Of a stretch of 28,480 nt of DNA, positions 1 through 10,596 are shown one piece after another. Source of the stretch: Blastocladiella britannica. Lineage: Eukaryota; Blastocladiomycota; Blastocladiomycetes; Blastocladiales; Blastocladiaceae. The stretch is from contig MU624723.1 in assembly GCA_025349905.2 (NCBI GenBank), positions 1-28,480 of the forward strand. Direction: 5' to 3'. Positions within the stretch are counted from its first letter, which is position 1. The number at the start of each line of letters is the position of its first letter. The position numbers were made by a program, and so were the translations under genes. Below the pieces are notes generated by a model. The model did not search any database. It worked only from the letters and a program-made list of their open reading frames with translations, and was not told the DNA's origin.

Positions 1-97
1 CACCAAATGGTCCGGCACCGGTGCGATGCGATCGGCCGACGCTCCGGTTTACGCGCACCTGCGCTCCGTGCAAGAGGGGAGCATGGTGGTCGAATAA
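1..97 (+). CDS. C-terminal end of an unknown protein (partial)
   Basis: An open frame enters from the left edge in frame 2 and runs 31 codons to a TAA at 95-97. The visible peptide ends in ...RSVQEGSMVVE. Codons are GC-rich like the confirmed genes here, and the stop lies just where base composition falls to AT-rich sequence. It converges on the histone deacetylase gene, whose stop codon is only 22 bases further on, so the two 3' UTRs must overlap. The fragment is too short to assign a family. It could also be a chance open frame. Confidence 0.45.
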   Translation, partial: TKWSGTGAMRSADAPVYAHLRSVQEGSMVVE

Positions 98-119
98 TGT
101 AATGTAATTTTGCTTTTGT

Positions 120-1819
120 TTATTTATCCTCGTCCATATCCATGGGGTCGTCCTCGCCCCCACCTTGATCGTCCTGGTCGGCCTCGTCGTCGTACCACTC
201 GCCAACCCCCGTCCCATGCGACCGCATTCCAAACGCCGGCCCAGTCCGAATCCGATTGCGCATATCCGCGACCGACGCCTGCAACGCCTCGAGCGCGGCC
301 GCGTCGCCCTCCTCGGACCGCACATCAAACGACGGTGGCGGGTGGTGCATCTGGACCGACGGCGCGTGCGCGATCCGCCGCAGCTGCTCAAACACGTGCT
401 CCTTGATGCGTTGCAGGTCCCGAGCCGAGTTCTCATTTCGAGTGCGCGGATCCGCCAGCCGCGGGTGCAGCTTGTGGTCGGGCCCGTAGAAATTGTAGTA
501 CTGGTGCGGCGGGATGTCGTTGGGCAACTTGGCGTTGCACAGGAGCGCGGTCTCGTTGGCCCATGCGCGCGCCACGTTGCGGATCGTGTATCCGCCGCCG
601 CCCAGGACCACTAGCGGCACGCCCTTGCGTTTCATGTGTGCGACGCACTCGCCGTGGCCCGCGATCGAGAGGCAAAAGTTGCCGAGACGGTCGCCACCCA
701 GCGAGTCGGCGCCGCATTGCAGCACCACCGCTCCCGGGTTGTACTTGACCATCACCTCGTCCATGACGGTCTTGAACAGTTCCAAGTACGACGCGTCGTC
801 CATGCCAGCCTTGAGAGGGACGTTGATGGCGTAGTGCTTGCCCTCACCAAGGCCATTATCACCGATGGCGCCGGTGCCTGATCCAATTTCCTTTTTGTCA
901 ATTCATTTTTTGACAGATCGGGATATGAATGAAAAACATACCAGGGAAAAAGTCACCGCCACCCTGCATTGGACCATACCGATGAAAAGAGACGGTCATG
1001 ACCCGATTTGTCTTGATAAAAGCGTCCTGCACGCCATCGCCATGGTGCACATCAATGTCAATGTACAGCACTCGAGCATGGTAACTGTTGTTAATTGATT
1101 TTGTCAATTCGAATCAACTACAGAAAAGAAAAATGGATAGTACATACCGCAGTAGCTCCATGATGGAAAGCACAATGTCGTTAATATAACAGAATCCACT
1201 CGCTTCTGTTTTTTTCGCATGGTGCAGCCCACCCGACCAGTTGATGGCAATGTCACTCTTGTCGGCATTGATTCGACGCGCGGCCTCGAGCGATCCGCCC
1301 GCGGAAATCCGGCAAAACTTGTACACATCGGTAAAGATGGGACAGTCGTCGCCAATATTGTACCGTTCCAGGGCATCCCGGAAAATGTATTGGTTGTCGG
1401 GCGTAACGCTAAAAAAAATTGTTGCCCAATAATCGCAAAGTCAAAACGAACCAAGCTCAATGTTCCAGATGAAATCAGTGAATAGATAGTTACCAGCGCA
1501 GGAAATCGACATAGTCCGAGACATGGAATTGTTTGATTTCCTCGTCGGTCGCGAGCCGTGGCTCGTACATGTCAAAGCACTCGTCCAATTGGTAAGCCAA
1601 GACCAAGTCGTGTGTCAGAGTCATGCGCTGCGGCTTCATGTAGTGATTCTTTCCAAAGTAGATGGCCGACACGTCGTCATCGTAAAAGTAACTGACGCGG
1701 GTCTTGCCACCTTGGTTTGAGCCATTGGCGTTGCCATTGGGGATGTAACGATATCGAGGCGAAAGGGAACCGTTGGCGCGCCCAGTATCGCGGGCATCAA
1801 AGGTTGCCGTTGTCTCCAT
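120..1819 (-). CDS. HOS2: Class I histone deacetylase, HDAC3/Hos2-like
   Basis: Zinc-dependent lysine deacetylase, expected to act on histone tails in a nuclear corepressor complex. Four exons (1819-1494, 1408-1148, 1084-942, 877-120) join to 495 residues, the usual class I length. Visible are GGLHHAKK (about 168-175), the active-site segment [12 protein letters not shown] (203-214, with D207 and H209 as zinc ligands and an HH charge relay), a third ligand in SLGGDRLG (D306), and the catalytic tyrosine in [14 protein letters not shown] (Y340). The QCGADSLG and HGECV segments and the acidic [11 protein letters not shown] tail resemble HDAC3/Hos2 more than Rpd3/HDAC1; this paralogue choice is by eye. 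The loop before FFPGTG carries an extra PMQGGGD stretch. The start at 1819 gives METTATF; an ATG at 1876 is in frame but lies outside family similarity. The gene is divergent from the CDK gene. Confidence 0.93.
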
Positions 1820-1935
1820 TGTAAGTATTCTTGATCTTCGTTTGCGATATGTGGATTCAAAAGTGTTGTGGCTCAAGAGAAGTTGCCCTCTGAATCCGAT
1901 TGATTTACAAAATTCATCAACCTGAAAAAATTAAT
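1820..1935. promoter_or_regulatory. Shared divergent promoter region of HOS2-like and PHO85-like genes
   Basis: Only 116 bases separate the two divergent start codons, so both core promoters and 5' UTRs must fit here or overlap the first exons. The stretch is more AT-rich than the flanking exons. I see no convincing TATA box or named factor site. The regulatory role is inferred from position only. Confidence 0.4.
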
Positions 1936-3172
1936 ATGGACAAGTACCAGGTTCGTTCCGCCCACATTATACATTGACACCATGGACCGTCCTAACCGAC
2001 ACCATGTATCATATATTCGACACAGAAAATCGAAAAGCTGGGCGAAGGTACCACTTAAATTCAACATAAATTAACCAATGGGATTTGATAACATTCAATA
2101 TAACAGGCACATATGGCGTCGTATATAAGGCCCACAACCGGGAAACGAACGATGTCGTGGCCCTCAAACGGGTACACTCTTTTTAATGCGTATTTGCTGG
2201 TTTATTAAAGGAAATGACCAAACGGACAGATTCGCCTCGACAACGAAGAGGAGGGCGTGCCATGTACTGCGATCCGCGAAATCAGCCTCCTCAAGGAGCT
2301 CAAACAAACCAACATTGTCCGCCTGTACGACGTGCTGCACACGGACAAGAAATTGACGCTGGTCTTTGAGTTCATGGACAGCGACTTGAAGAAGTACCTG
2401 GATGCCAACGCCGGCGACCTCGACTCGGCGGTGGTGCGCCAGTTCATGTACCAGCTGCTTAAAGGGATTGCATTTTGTCACGAGCACCGCGTATTACATC
2501 GGGTACCTTCTTTTTCTTTTTATCATTTCGTCACGCCCAAGTACTAATATTGATGAAATACAGGACCTCAAACCACAAAATTTGCTGATCAACAAAAAGG
2601 GCGAGCTAAAGCTGGCTGATTTTGGTCTCGCGCGCGCATTTGGAATCCCGGTGCGGTCGTATAGCAACGAGGTCGTGACGCTGTGGTACCGCGCACCCGA
2701 TGTGCTGATGGGATCGCGCCAGTACTCGACGTCGATCGACATATGGTCCGCTGGTTGCATTTTCGCCGAAATGTCGACGGGCCGACCCCTCTTCCCTGGA
2801 AGCTCGGTCCCCGACCAACTCCTGCGCATTTTTAAGCTGGTGGGAACGCCCTCCGAGGCCACGTGGCCCGGATGCACTGCGCTCCCGGACTGGCGCGCGG
2901 ATATGCCCGCCATGGACCCGGTCCCGCTTGGGCCCTATGTGCCGAAACTCGCGGCCGATGGCACTGGCCAGGGCGTGGACTTGCTGCGCGAGCTGCTGGA
3001 GGTTCGCCCCGATATGCGCGTGGACGCGCTGTCGGCTCTCTCGCATAGTTACTTTGACGCAATCCGCCCGTCGCCGGTCGGCGCAGCTGCTCCTGTTGCA
3101 ATGCGCGTTGACGCGCGTACCGAAGCGTCGGGGTCGATGCATGCGTCTGCGGTCATGATGGTCGATACATAA
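1936..3172 (+). CDS. PHO85: Cyclin-dependent kinase, Pho85/CDK5 class
   Basis: Serine/threonine kinase that works with Pcl-type cyclins in nutrient signalling, cell cycle and polarity in fungi. Five exons (1936-1950, 2026-2047, 2107-2171, 2230-2502, 2564-3172) give 327 residues. The first exon encodes only MDKYQ and the second is 22 nt. Motifs: glycine loop GEGTYG with T14/Y15, lysine K33, cyclin-binding helix PCTAIRE (45-51), HRDLKPQN with D126, DFG at 144-146, and the activation loop [22 protein letters not shown] shape that marks Pho85/CDK5, with serine in place of the CAK-target threonine. Intron 4 splits the catalytic motif between HR and D. It contains a clear CTAAT branch-like sequence 15-20 nt before its AG. 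The C-terminal 35 residues are alanine- and methionine-rich and unlike the family. Class assignment is firm; the PCTAIRE spelling is unusual for this class. Confidence 0.95.
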
Positions 3173-3717
3173 TAGGCTTGATTTATATTTTCCCACGCTC
3201 AGCTAGGCACAAACCCCTAATAATCGGATGCTCGGCTTCGTCTGGGCCACTATTCCCGTCATCTACTCATGCACGGTTATAGGCCGGGAGCTCGACTTGG
3301 TTGCGCAAAACCCGCTGGGCCTTGGCAGAGATGTTAGCGACGGCGAGAGCATCACGGTTCCACCACTGGCATTTCAAGAAACTTTTTTTCTTTCTCTCTT
3401 TCGTCTGCTTTGACGCAACAGAAAACGCGAAAAGAAAAAAAAAACACGACAAATGAGGGCGGTCACCAAACCAAAAAGGTGCCCGTGCTCGCTCCGTGGT
3501 GCGCATGAATAGTGTCCTTCTCCCCCCTGTCCTTTTTGGCTCGCGCACGCAATCCGTAATATTTCGTGGTCCTTATAATAATACTTGATCGTGGAACGCA
3601 CTGGCTCGCCCCCTTGACCGCACTGAATTATTGGCGCGCTCGTTCCTCCGACCGCGTCGGGCCAAAATAATCTCTGGATATAAATTATATACAAAATTAC
3701 CGTGCTGACTTAAAAAA
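3173..3717. other. Gene-poor gap; no confident gene
   Basis: The interval between the CDK stop and the next coding exon is mostly low-complexity and AT-rich, with T and A runs near 3380-3445. A TATA-like string lies at 3679-3691 and may belong to the promoter of the following + strand gene. On the minus strand, 3364-3267 reads as a GC-rich open segment ending in a stop (...ELPAYNRA), just after a CAG. I found no start or upstream exon for it. An undetected first exon of the 3718-6337 gene may also lie here. Confidence 0.5.
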
Positions 3718-6337
3718 TTGATTGGCCAAACGCTTTGCGCACGTACATCTTTGGCAGCCTTCCAAATCTCGCTCCGTCATCTGCTCTCGAACCATACAAT
3801 CTCTTATGAGCGCCTGTCACGTCGCTTCCCCGAGCATGCGCGCACGTTACTCGAATCTGCTGGCGAGCTCCTTCTCAAGGCCATTGGCCCCGAGCAACAA
3901 CCGCCCGCGATCCACCTGGACGAAACGGACGCCACTGGTCTAGCCAGCGCCTGGATCTCTCTGAATGATTGGGTGGTATATGGTCATGCCAAGTCGGAGG
4001 CCACCGCGGTGCAAACCGCGCAACTTCACTTGCTGCTGGTCTTGATGGATACCGCGACGCCGCCGCCAACGACGACGGAGGGAGAGCCGGATATTGTTGG
4101 TCCCATTCGCGATTTGATGGCCCCTGCGCGTGCCGGCCCGATGACGCCGACAACGTTTATTTCACCTGATTGTGCGTCTTTTTTATCCTTTTTTTTGTTT
4201 TGTTTTAACGGACTGACTGACATTTTTTTGTTTGCTAGCTTTTAACCCAAATGTTACAATGGAGGAAATCAACAAGCGACACCCTGGTGCGGTCATGGTT
4301 CTCAAGGATCTGCACGTCGAGCTCGCCGAGGACTATACCAAGGATCCGGTCCGTCATTTCTATTTTTTTTTTTTAACTACCTAATAAATTAACACGCGGC
4401 GGGGACACGTACAGATGCTCGGTATTCTGGACTTTGATATTGAGCACCCTTGGATCAAATACGAGCTTCCCCCCGGGCGGATGGCCCGCGTCAAGGCCGC
4501 TAACCGCCACTTTGGCGCGCCCGGTGACGCCCCCGGTCTGCTCACGGCTCGCTCGGTGGCCATGCACCACTTGCTGCTGCTGGAAATTGACCGCAGGATG
4601 CAGTCCCTCCTGGGCCACCAGTCATCCATCTACGCTGAGTACCGCACCAACCGCAACGACAATTTTATGGTCCCACTTCAGCCCATGGGTTCGTGTTTTA
4701 TTTTTATATTCTTTCGTAATGGCACTCAAATAATCGGTTTTGTAGAGAGCATCGTCAACTCAAGGTACTTGTTTCAAGAATTTGCGCCCCAGCTGCTCAT
4801 GGCCTCGAGCTGGCCGCTCCCATTCTCGCGCACGGACCTCCACGACCGCCCGACGCAGTTTTTGGAGGCGGTGCAGATTGCTGTGCCACAGGTCGAGATC
4901 ATTGCCCGCCCTGCTGTTGTTACTGCCGCTGCCACTTCCGGGTCGCCCTCAGCCACGGCCGCTTATCGGGCCACGACGGTGGTCGACAGCTTGACCCTGG
5001 TCGGCGACGGTGCCACGTCCGAGGAGGCGCACTCCACCGTGCTGTATCACCTGGCGCTGCTGATTGTTCGCGGCGACATCAACTGCGAGACGTTTGTGCC
5101 CATGGTGCGTGCCACCCGCGAGCGCGCGTCGTGGGGCGGGACGCGCGACCGCGCTCTGTCCCTGTCGACTGCGGCCGAAAAGTCCACTGCTGCACCACCA
5201 CCATCGTCTACTGGACCAGCGGCGACAGCAGCAACAGCAACACCGGCCGCTAAAACAACAACAGCAGCGACGACGGGTGCATCTGCTGCGTCAACCACCT
5301 CTGGCACTAGTCGCAACAGTTGGCAAGAACCTCGCTCTGCAGCCACTGGAACTGCCGGTCGAGGAGGAGGAGGACGCGCGCCGGGGACGGCGGACTCGTA
5401 TCAACCGCGCGGGTCCGATTACGACCGCGACCGGGACCGGTTGCCAGCGTCTCGTGGCCGCCAGAACCAAGGAGACTCAGCGGGCGGACATCGGACATGG
5501 TCGCGGTCACGATCGCGCAGTCCCTGGCGCAGTGCGCGGCAGCCGCCGCATCGCGGCTCAGATGAGAATGGCAGCAGCAGCAACTCTCGTGCGCCGCCTC
5601 CGACTGTGGCCCCGTCATTCCCGCCTCCACCAACGCCACCATCGGCGGCCGCGCCACTGCCTCGCACACAAGTCATTCTCACTCCATCGACTTCCGACGG
5701 CCGGTCCCGGCCGCCAGCACCGCCACCGATTGCTGCTCCGGGCAGCGCATTTACCCTCGACCTGTTCGGGATGCTCGAGTCCGTGGACCAGGTACACCGC
5801 GACCCGGACCCCGCGCGGGCGGCCGCGGGCCTGTCGTCGCTGCATGTGCAGCTGGCGTCCACCGTGCACAATGTCGAGGTGCTATGCGGCCTTTTGGGCC
5901 GCGCCATGGCCGCGCACGGCGTGCAGGTCGACGGGCGGCTCGCGGGCATGTGCGCTCAGTCGGCTGGGGTGTTGGCGTCAGTTGGGTCGGCGTTGGCCGC
6001 CAACGCTACCATTAGCAGTGGCGGCACGAGTGGCAGCAAGACCAGCGGCGGCAGTACTGGGTCGGCAGGCGTGGGCCGGGCCGGTCCCGTGGATCCGAGG
6101 ATTTCTGGTGGTGGTGCTGGTGGCACCCACCTTCGGGCCGGTCCAACCTCACCGTTCCCGCCGCCGCCGCCGCCACCGCCGCATCTTTTGCAATCGCCCG
6201 GCCATGCGTACGCCGCTCCTGGATACGCTGCAGCAGCAGCTGTCGCTGCTGGCAGCCCAATGGACTTGACGACGACGCCGTTCGAGGGCTACCGCTCGCC
6301 TGCCACCGCGGCCAACCAGCATCACGGCGCGCACTAA
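3718..6337 (+). CDS. Unrecognised RS- and proline-rich protein with dsRBD-like repeats
   Basis: I do not recognise this gene. Exons 3718-4171, 4239-4348, 4415-4688 and 4746-6337 join in phase to about 809 codons, ending at TAA. The 5' end is unsettled: the frame is open from 3709 but has no ATG before coding-like sequence begins, so an upstream exon is likely, perhaps spliced to the AG at 3756-3757. The first 400 residues look folded. They contain three similar segments: SEATAVQTAQLHLLLVLM, LLTARSVAMHHLLLLEI and TSEEAHSTVLYHLALLIV. Each is shaped like the last helix of a double-stranded RNA-binding domain. Next comes a disordered region with an RDRDRDR and SRSRSRSPWR tract, then long proline, glycine and alanine runs. 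A role in RNA binding or processing is inference only. The third intron (57 nt) has no stop in frame, so its retention would keep the frame. Confidence 0.6.
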
Positions 6338-6384
6338 TGAGAGGGCAATGAGACGGAAGAAGAGCAATTTAATTTATTTTTTTT

Positions 6385-8811
6385 TCACTTGGTGGCGACC
6401 AAATGGCTCGGGGAATTGTGAAAGAGCGATTTCCACATGAATGCCTCGGACAGCAGGAGCTCAATGTCCTTGTCGCCCCAGTCCTTTGTTGGCGGCGATT
6501 GCAAGAAGAGCATGATGTCCTGTGTATTATTGTAGTTGAGCCCATCATTTCTGCTCAAAAATAAATGGGATAAGCGTACAGCAAAATCCTTGGTCTTGAG
6601 GTCCTTGGAGAACTTGACGAGAAACGCGGCGCACACGTACACGTGGAAGTCGCCCAAGTCGCCCTCCTCGGACAGATACGTGTCCCACATGCGGATGGTG
6701 GATGTGTGCGAGACCTCGCGCATCAGCAGGCAGTTCATCCACCGGAACGCAAACTGAATGAACTCGATCCCTTCTTTGACCAGGTGCGCCGACAGACTGG
6801 CGTCGATCCGTGCCACCAGGTCTTTCAGTCGGCCAACCAGTTTCTGGATCCCGGGCTGCGACGCCGTGTAGTTATCCTGGATCCCGTCAATCAGTTTGGT
6901 CAGGGACCAGAACGCGTCGGCTTCCACGGTGGTCAGCGCATCGGTCGGTAACGATGCGAGATCGTCGACATTGTGTTCAGCTGTACAATACTATTTTTGA
7001 GTGAGCTGATCAGTCAAGTCAAAAAAATACAAAAAGTAACGGACCAAGAACCCCGTCAAGCAACACGCTCACAATGGGCGTGACCAAGTCATTGATCCCT
7101 TGCACGTACCCGGACGCCGGGTGCCGCATGGCCCAGCAGTACAGGACACGTTCCAGCACGAGCCCGAGCCGTTCGTCCGCGTACGCCGGGGCGGGACGGG
7201 TCCGCAGCACGTCAATGTGGATCTGGTGCGCCAGCGCCTTGTCGGCGGGTTTCCCGGAGGGGGCTGGGAACGATTGAGCGACAATGTCGGCGTAGTCGGC
7301 CCGTTTTCGCATCAGAGCCGCCGCCCGCCGGTCGGCTTGCAGCGGCGCGTACCCGAGCAGGAGCGGCCAGCAAGTTGGCCGGAGATCGGGCGGGATCCCG
7401 GACCAGCACAGTTTCCGGAGGGCAGCTGTTTATAATAATTTTCTCAAGAGCTCGTCAGTAAAAGAGGACAAAAACATTTAAAGCAAAAAACGAACTAAGA
7501 TCAATCGTGCTGGCACTCAGCACCGTATCAAACTTGGCATGCCGGGTGGCCAGCGCCGTCAATCTGCGCACCTCGTCGGCAGCGGCGCGATCGGCCTCCG
7601 CCCCGTCCGACGAGGGCCCCGGCGTGGCACGGCTGCCCCGGCGTGACGCTTGCGGTGGCATGGGCGGCAACCCCGCGGCCGAGCCCGAGGACGGCGGCGA
7701 TCCCACGGTCATCGAGACGACGGACGACGCGCCCGAGGTGGCGGTGGCGCTGCGCGATCGGCCGGCACTGGCGCTCGTGGCCGAAGGGTCGGACGGGACG
7801 GGTGGCGGTGGTACCATGGACGAGAGCGACGACGATGTCGTTGTTGACGACGAGGAGGCGGGTGCCGCCGCCGAATACGATGCTGGATGCGGGTGCGCGG
7901 GCGGTGCTGAATGCAATGCCGATAGTGGTGCTGGCACGGTGGGCTCGTCGTCAATCTCTCCCCACGCATCGCTGGTCCGGTCCACCAACTGGTCGCGCGT
8001 CTTGATCCGCGCTGCCGCGCCACCACCGCTGCTACTCCCGCCGGGCCCTCCGCGCCGATCGAATCGCGGCGATCCGATCGAGCCATCGCGCTTGTGGCCG
8101 CCGCTACTTGCGGACGAGTACCCTGAACCACCACTGCTAACACTGCTACCGCCGGCACCGGACGTGGATGGCGATGATCCGGTCACCGATGCACTGAGGT
8201 GGTGGCGCCATCCGGAGAGGGGTCAGTCAGATCATTTATGAGTGTAAAAAATACGTACAACTTGGCCGCCAGGGCCGACGCCGAGCTCGTAAATGCCATA
8301 CCCGCGCCAAACACGCGCGATCCACCCGGGGCTGGAGTGGGCGCCGGGCCCAAGCCAGGTGGGGTCGGGCTCATATTGGGCAAAGAACGGCCGCCAACGG
8401 GGCGGATGGTGCCGGGGAGTCGGCGTGGGCGACGCTTCCAGAAGGTACCTGTACTGTTGGTGATTGTATTCGGCGCAAATACGACAAAGGGCGACGGATT
8501 GGCAGCGTCCGTGGGGACCAGCGAGAGCCGGGACGGCGGACTGTGGGTATATAGAGCAAGGTCAGTATATCTTATGCTTTAAATATATCCGGTCCAGTGT
8601 GTATTCCAGTCCAGTTTATATTCCAGTCCAGCCCGGGCATCCGTGATCGTGGTTTTGGTTGGTGAATTGATGTGACGACGGACCCGGGGAAAGGGGCCAC
8701 CGGCACAGAGGGGTCCAGGGGCAGGATCGACGGCAAGTCAGATTCAGTTGGAAGAATAGGAGAAGAAGATATGGGAGCAGCTGTCGCGGTTATGGCTCGC
8801 GGATCAGCCAT
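6385..8811 (-). CDS. GYP1: TBC-domain Rab GTPase-activating protein, Gyp1/TBC1D22 family
   Basis: Accelerates GTP hydrolysis on Rab GTPases (Ypt1/Rab1-type at the Golgi in yeast). Six exons (8811-8684, 8540-8259, 8193-7496, 7425-7045, 6980-6580, 6519-6385) give 674 residues. The first 360 are disordered and rich in Ser, Pro and Gly. The TBC domain starts at LRKLCWSGIPPDLRP (about 372) and has both catalytic fingers: IHIDVLR (437-443, IxxDxxR with R443) and YVQ (475-477) inside RHPASGYVQGINDLVTP. FIQFAFRWMNCLLMRE and PPTKDW near the C-terminus are diagnostic of Gyp1. The last intron (60 nt) is stopless and in frame. I chose the ATG at 8811; an in-frame ATG at 8868 overlaps the RFC3 stop codon. 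Intron 1 holds a short direct repeat of TATTCCAGTCCAG. Family assignment is firm. Confidence 0.93.
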
Positions 8812-8864
8812 GCGTTGCAGTAGTGCGTTGTATTGCGTGTAGTTTGACGAAAGAGAACATTTTT

Positions 8865-10453
8865 TCATTTTGAATCGCCTGCTGGAGGACCCGACAACTC
8901 CACCGCGAGCTTAAAGGCGCCGATCAGCGCTCCCGTCTGGATCTTTTCGCTGCATCCTTGTGCCATCTTGTACCTATTTCAGTTTCATGCGTTAAAATAG
9001 TTTCCTTACTACAACCATTCAATGAGAGAACGTACTCAATGTCGGCCAGCGCGTCGTAAATCACCAGCTTGGACGCATTGCTCATTTCCATGCGCCGGAC
9101 AAACAAAAACATCTCGGACAGCAGATCCTGCAATGCGTACCCCTTTTCCACTCGCAATGCCGCCAGATCTGTTTGAAAAGTGAATAAAGAGAGCCATCCT
9201 TCCAATATCAAAAAAAAAAAAAAAAGAAGAGCGTACGCTGCACGGCCACCGTAAAGTCCTCGTTGACAGCCCACTCGACCGCGCGTGCCACGTCCGACGG
9301 CAGTGGTCCGCCGGTGGTCGCATACACTGCGTGCTCGTCCAACCGGCCAAACGCCGCGTGCGCCGCCTGCATCACATTGAGCGCGCGCCGCATGTCGCCG
9401 CCACAGACCCGAAGCAAGGCCTTCATTCCGTCCTCGCCCATCTCCACTTGCTCCTTCTCCGCCACGTACCGCAGCCGGGGTTCCACGTGCACTGGATCGA
9501 GCGGGCTGAACCGGAACCGCGTGCATCGGGACTGCACTGCGGGAATGATTTTCGACGCGTAGTTGGCCAGTAGGCAGAACCGGACGTTTTTGGTGTACTT
9601 TTCGATCACTGTTTTTTTTTTTGTTTGTTTGTGAGCATTTCGTGGTTGCGCCAGGTGTGCGCAAAAAGGGATAGACATACCACGACGAAGTGCTGCCTGT
9701 GCCACTCCCGTCATGGCGTCTGCTTCATCAAGTACAATCAGTTTGAAGCCCGAGCTGCGATTATTAAAGGCTGTCAGTTCGCAGTCCCTCCACTCCAAAG
9801 AAAAACAAAGTAGTACCTGAAGATCTTGCGCGTGGATGCAAAGTTTTTGATTTGCTCGCGGACCACGTCAATGCCACGATCGTCCGAGGCGTTGAGCTAT
9901 GCTGGCACTTCTTTTTGAGTTGGTCCATAAAATGAATTAAAAAATGACAATACCTCCAAGATCATGCTCTTGTACTGTGGGCCATATAGGCGCTGGGCAC
10001 ATGCGAGGACAGTGGACGTCTTACCCGTGCCGGGCGGACCGTACAAGAGCAAGTGAGGAAGCTTTTTCTCGTCAATAAACCGGGCAACTGTGTGTGCGTA
10101 TGGATCGAGTTAATGATATAAATAACGCGTGCTTTGGCAGGCGTCGTACTCGTGTCGGTGATATCGCGGTGAGAGACTACGTCGTCCAAGGTCTTGGGTC
10201 GGTATTTTTCGACCCTATTGAATAATATGATTAATTATTGCGTGGACGCTCGTGCTGGTGCGTATTTAAATTACCAAGGCAGGTTTTCCGGGTTGTGGGT
10301 CGAGCGGACTTGAACCGGCGGTTTTGCACTTGTCAATGTAGTTGCGGACGACCACGGGCCAGCGGCAGCAGCGGACGGAGGGTCAATGTCCATATCGTCA
10401 TCATCAGAGTCGTGGAGTGGGTTCTGACGGCGCGGGATAGCGTTGGCGGCCAT
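8865..10453 (-). CDS. RFC3: Replication factor C subunit 3 (human RFC5 orthologue)
   Basis: AAA+ ATPase subunit of the clamp loader that places PCNA on primer-template DNA in the nucleus. Eight exons (10453-10275, 10214-10150, 10087-9954, 9896-9817, 9754-9681, 9608-9237, 9168-9036, 8973-8865) give 381 residues. Seen in order: ENLPWVEKYRPKTLDDV (RFC box II), Walker A GPPGTGKTST (98-107), LNASDDRGIDVVR, Walker B VLDEADAM (160-167), the SRC arginine-finger motif (204-206), GDMRRALNVMQ (sensor 2), and a C-terminal collar ending near LADIEYKMAQGCSEKIQTG. The order and wording of LPHLLLYGPPGTGKTST and LADIEY favour yeast Rfc3 over Rfc2 or Rfc4. An acidic 60-residue N-terminal extension (DSDDDDMDIDPP) precedes the conserved part. 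Introns 50-80 nt long fall about every 140 nt. Confidence 0.95.
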
Positions 10454-10596
10454 TTTATAAAATTATCGAAAAAATTAGAGCGAGTGAGAAACCATTCAGT
10501 AAAGAGAAGGATCCATGGAAAAGGGATCTTCGAAAATTCGGAATACATAGCCGCACTCTGCAGCGGATACTATTTCAAGAGCAAATATTTACAATT
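10454..10596. promoter_or_regulatory. Divergent promoter region between RFC3 and a membrane protein gene
   Basis: A 143-base AT-rich gap between two divergent ATGs. It contains TTTTATAAAATTATCG close to the RFC3 start, which could be read as TATA-like on either strand. I looked for an ACGCGT (MCB) element, expected for replication genes in yeasts, and found none here. The role is inferred from position. Confidence 0.35.

Noticed and set aside
5064..6269. A 401-codon + strand frame overlapping the RS/Pro-rich gene
   Set aside because: It is an Arg/His-rich shadow of repetitive GC-rich coding sequence in another frame. The chosen frame is continuous with well-spliced upstream exons.
7507..8241. 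A 244-codon + strand frame opposite the GYP1 N-terminus
   Set aside because: It is antisense to a disordered, Ser/Pro/Gly-rich exon whose splice junctions close in phase to a clear TBC domain.
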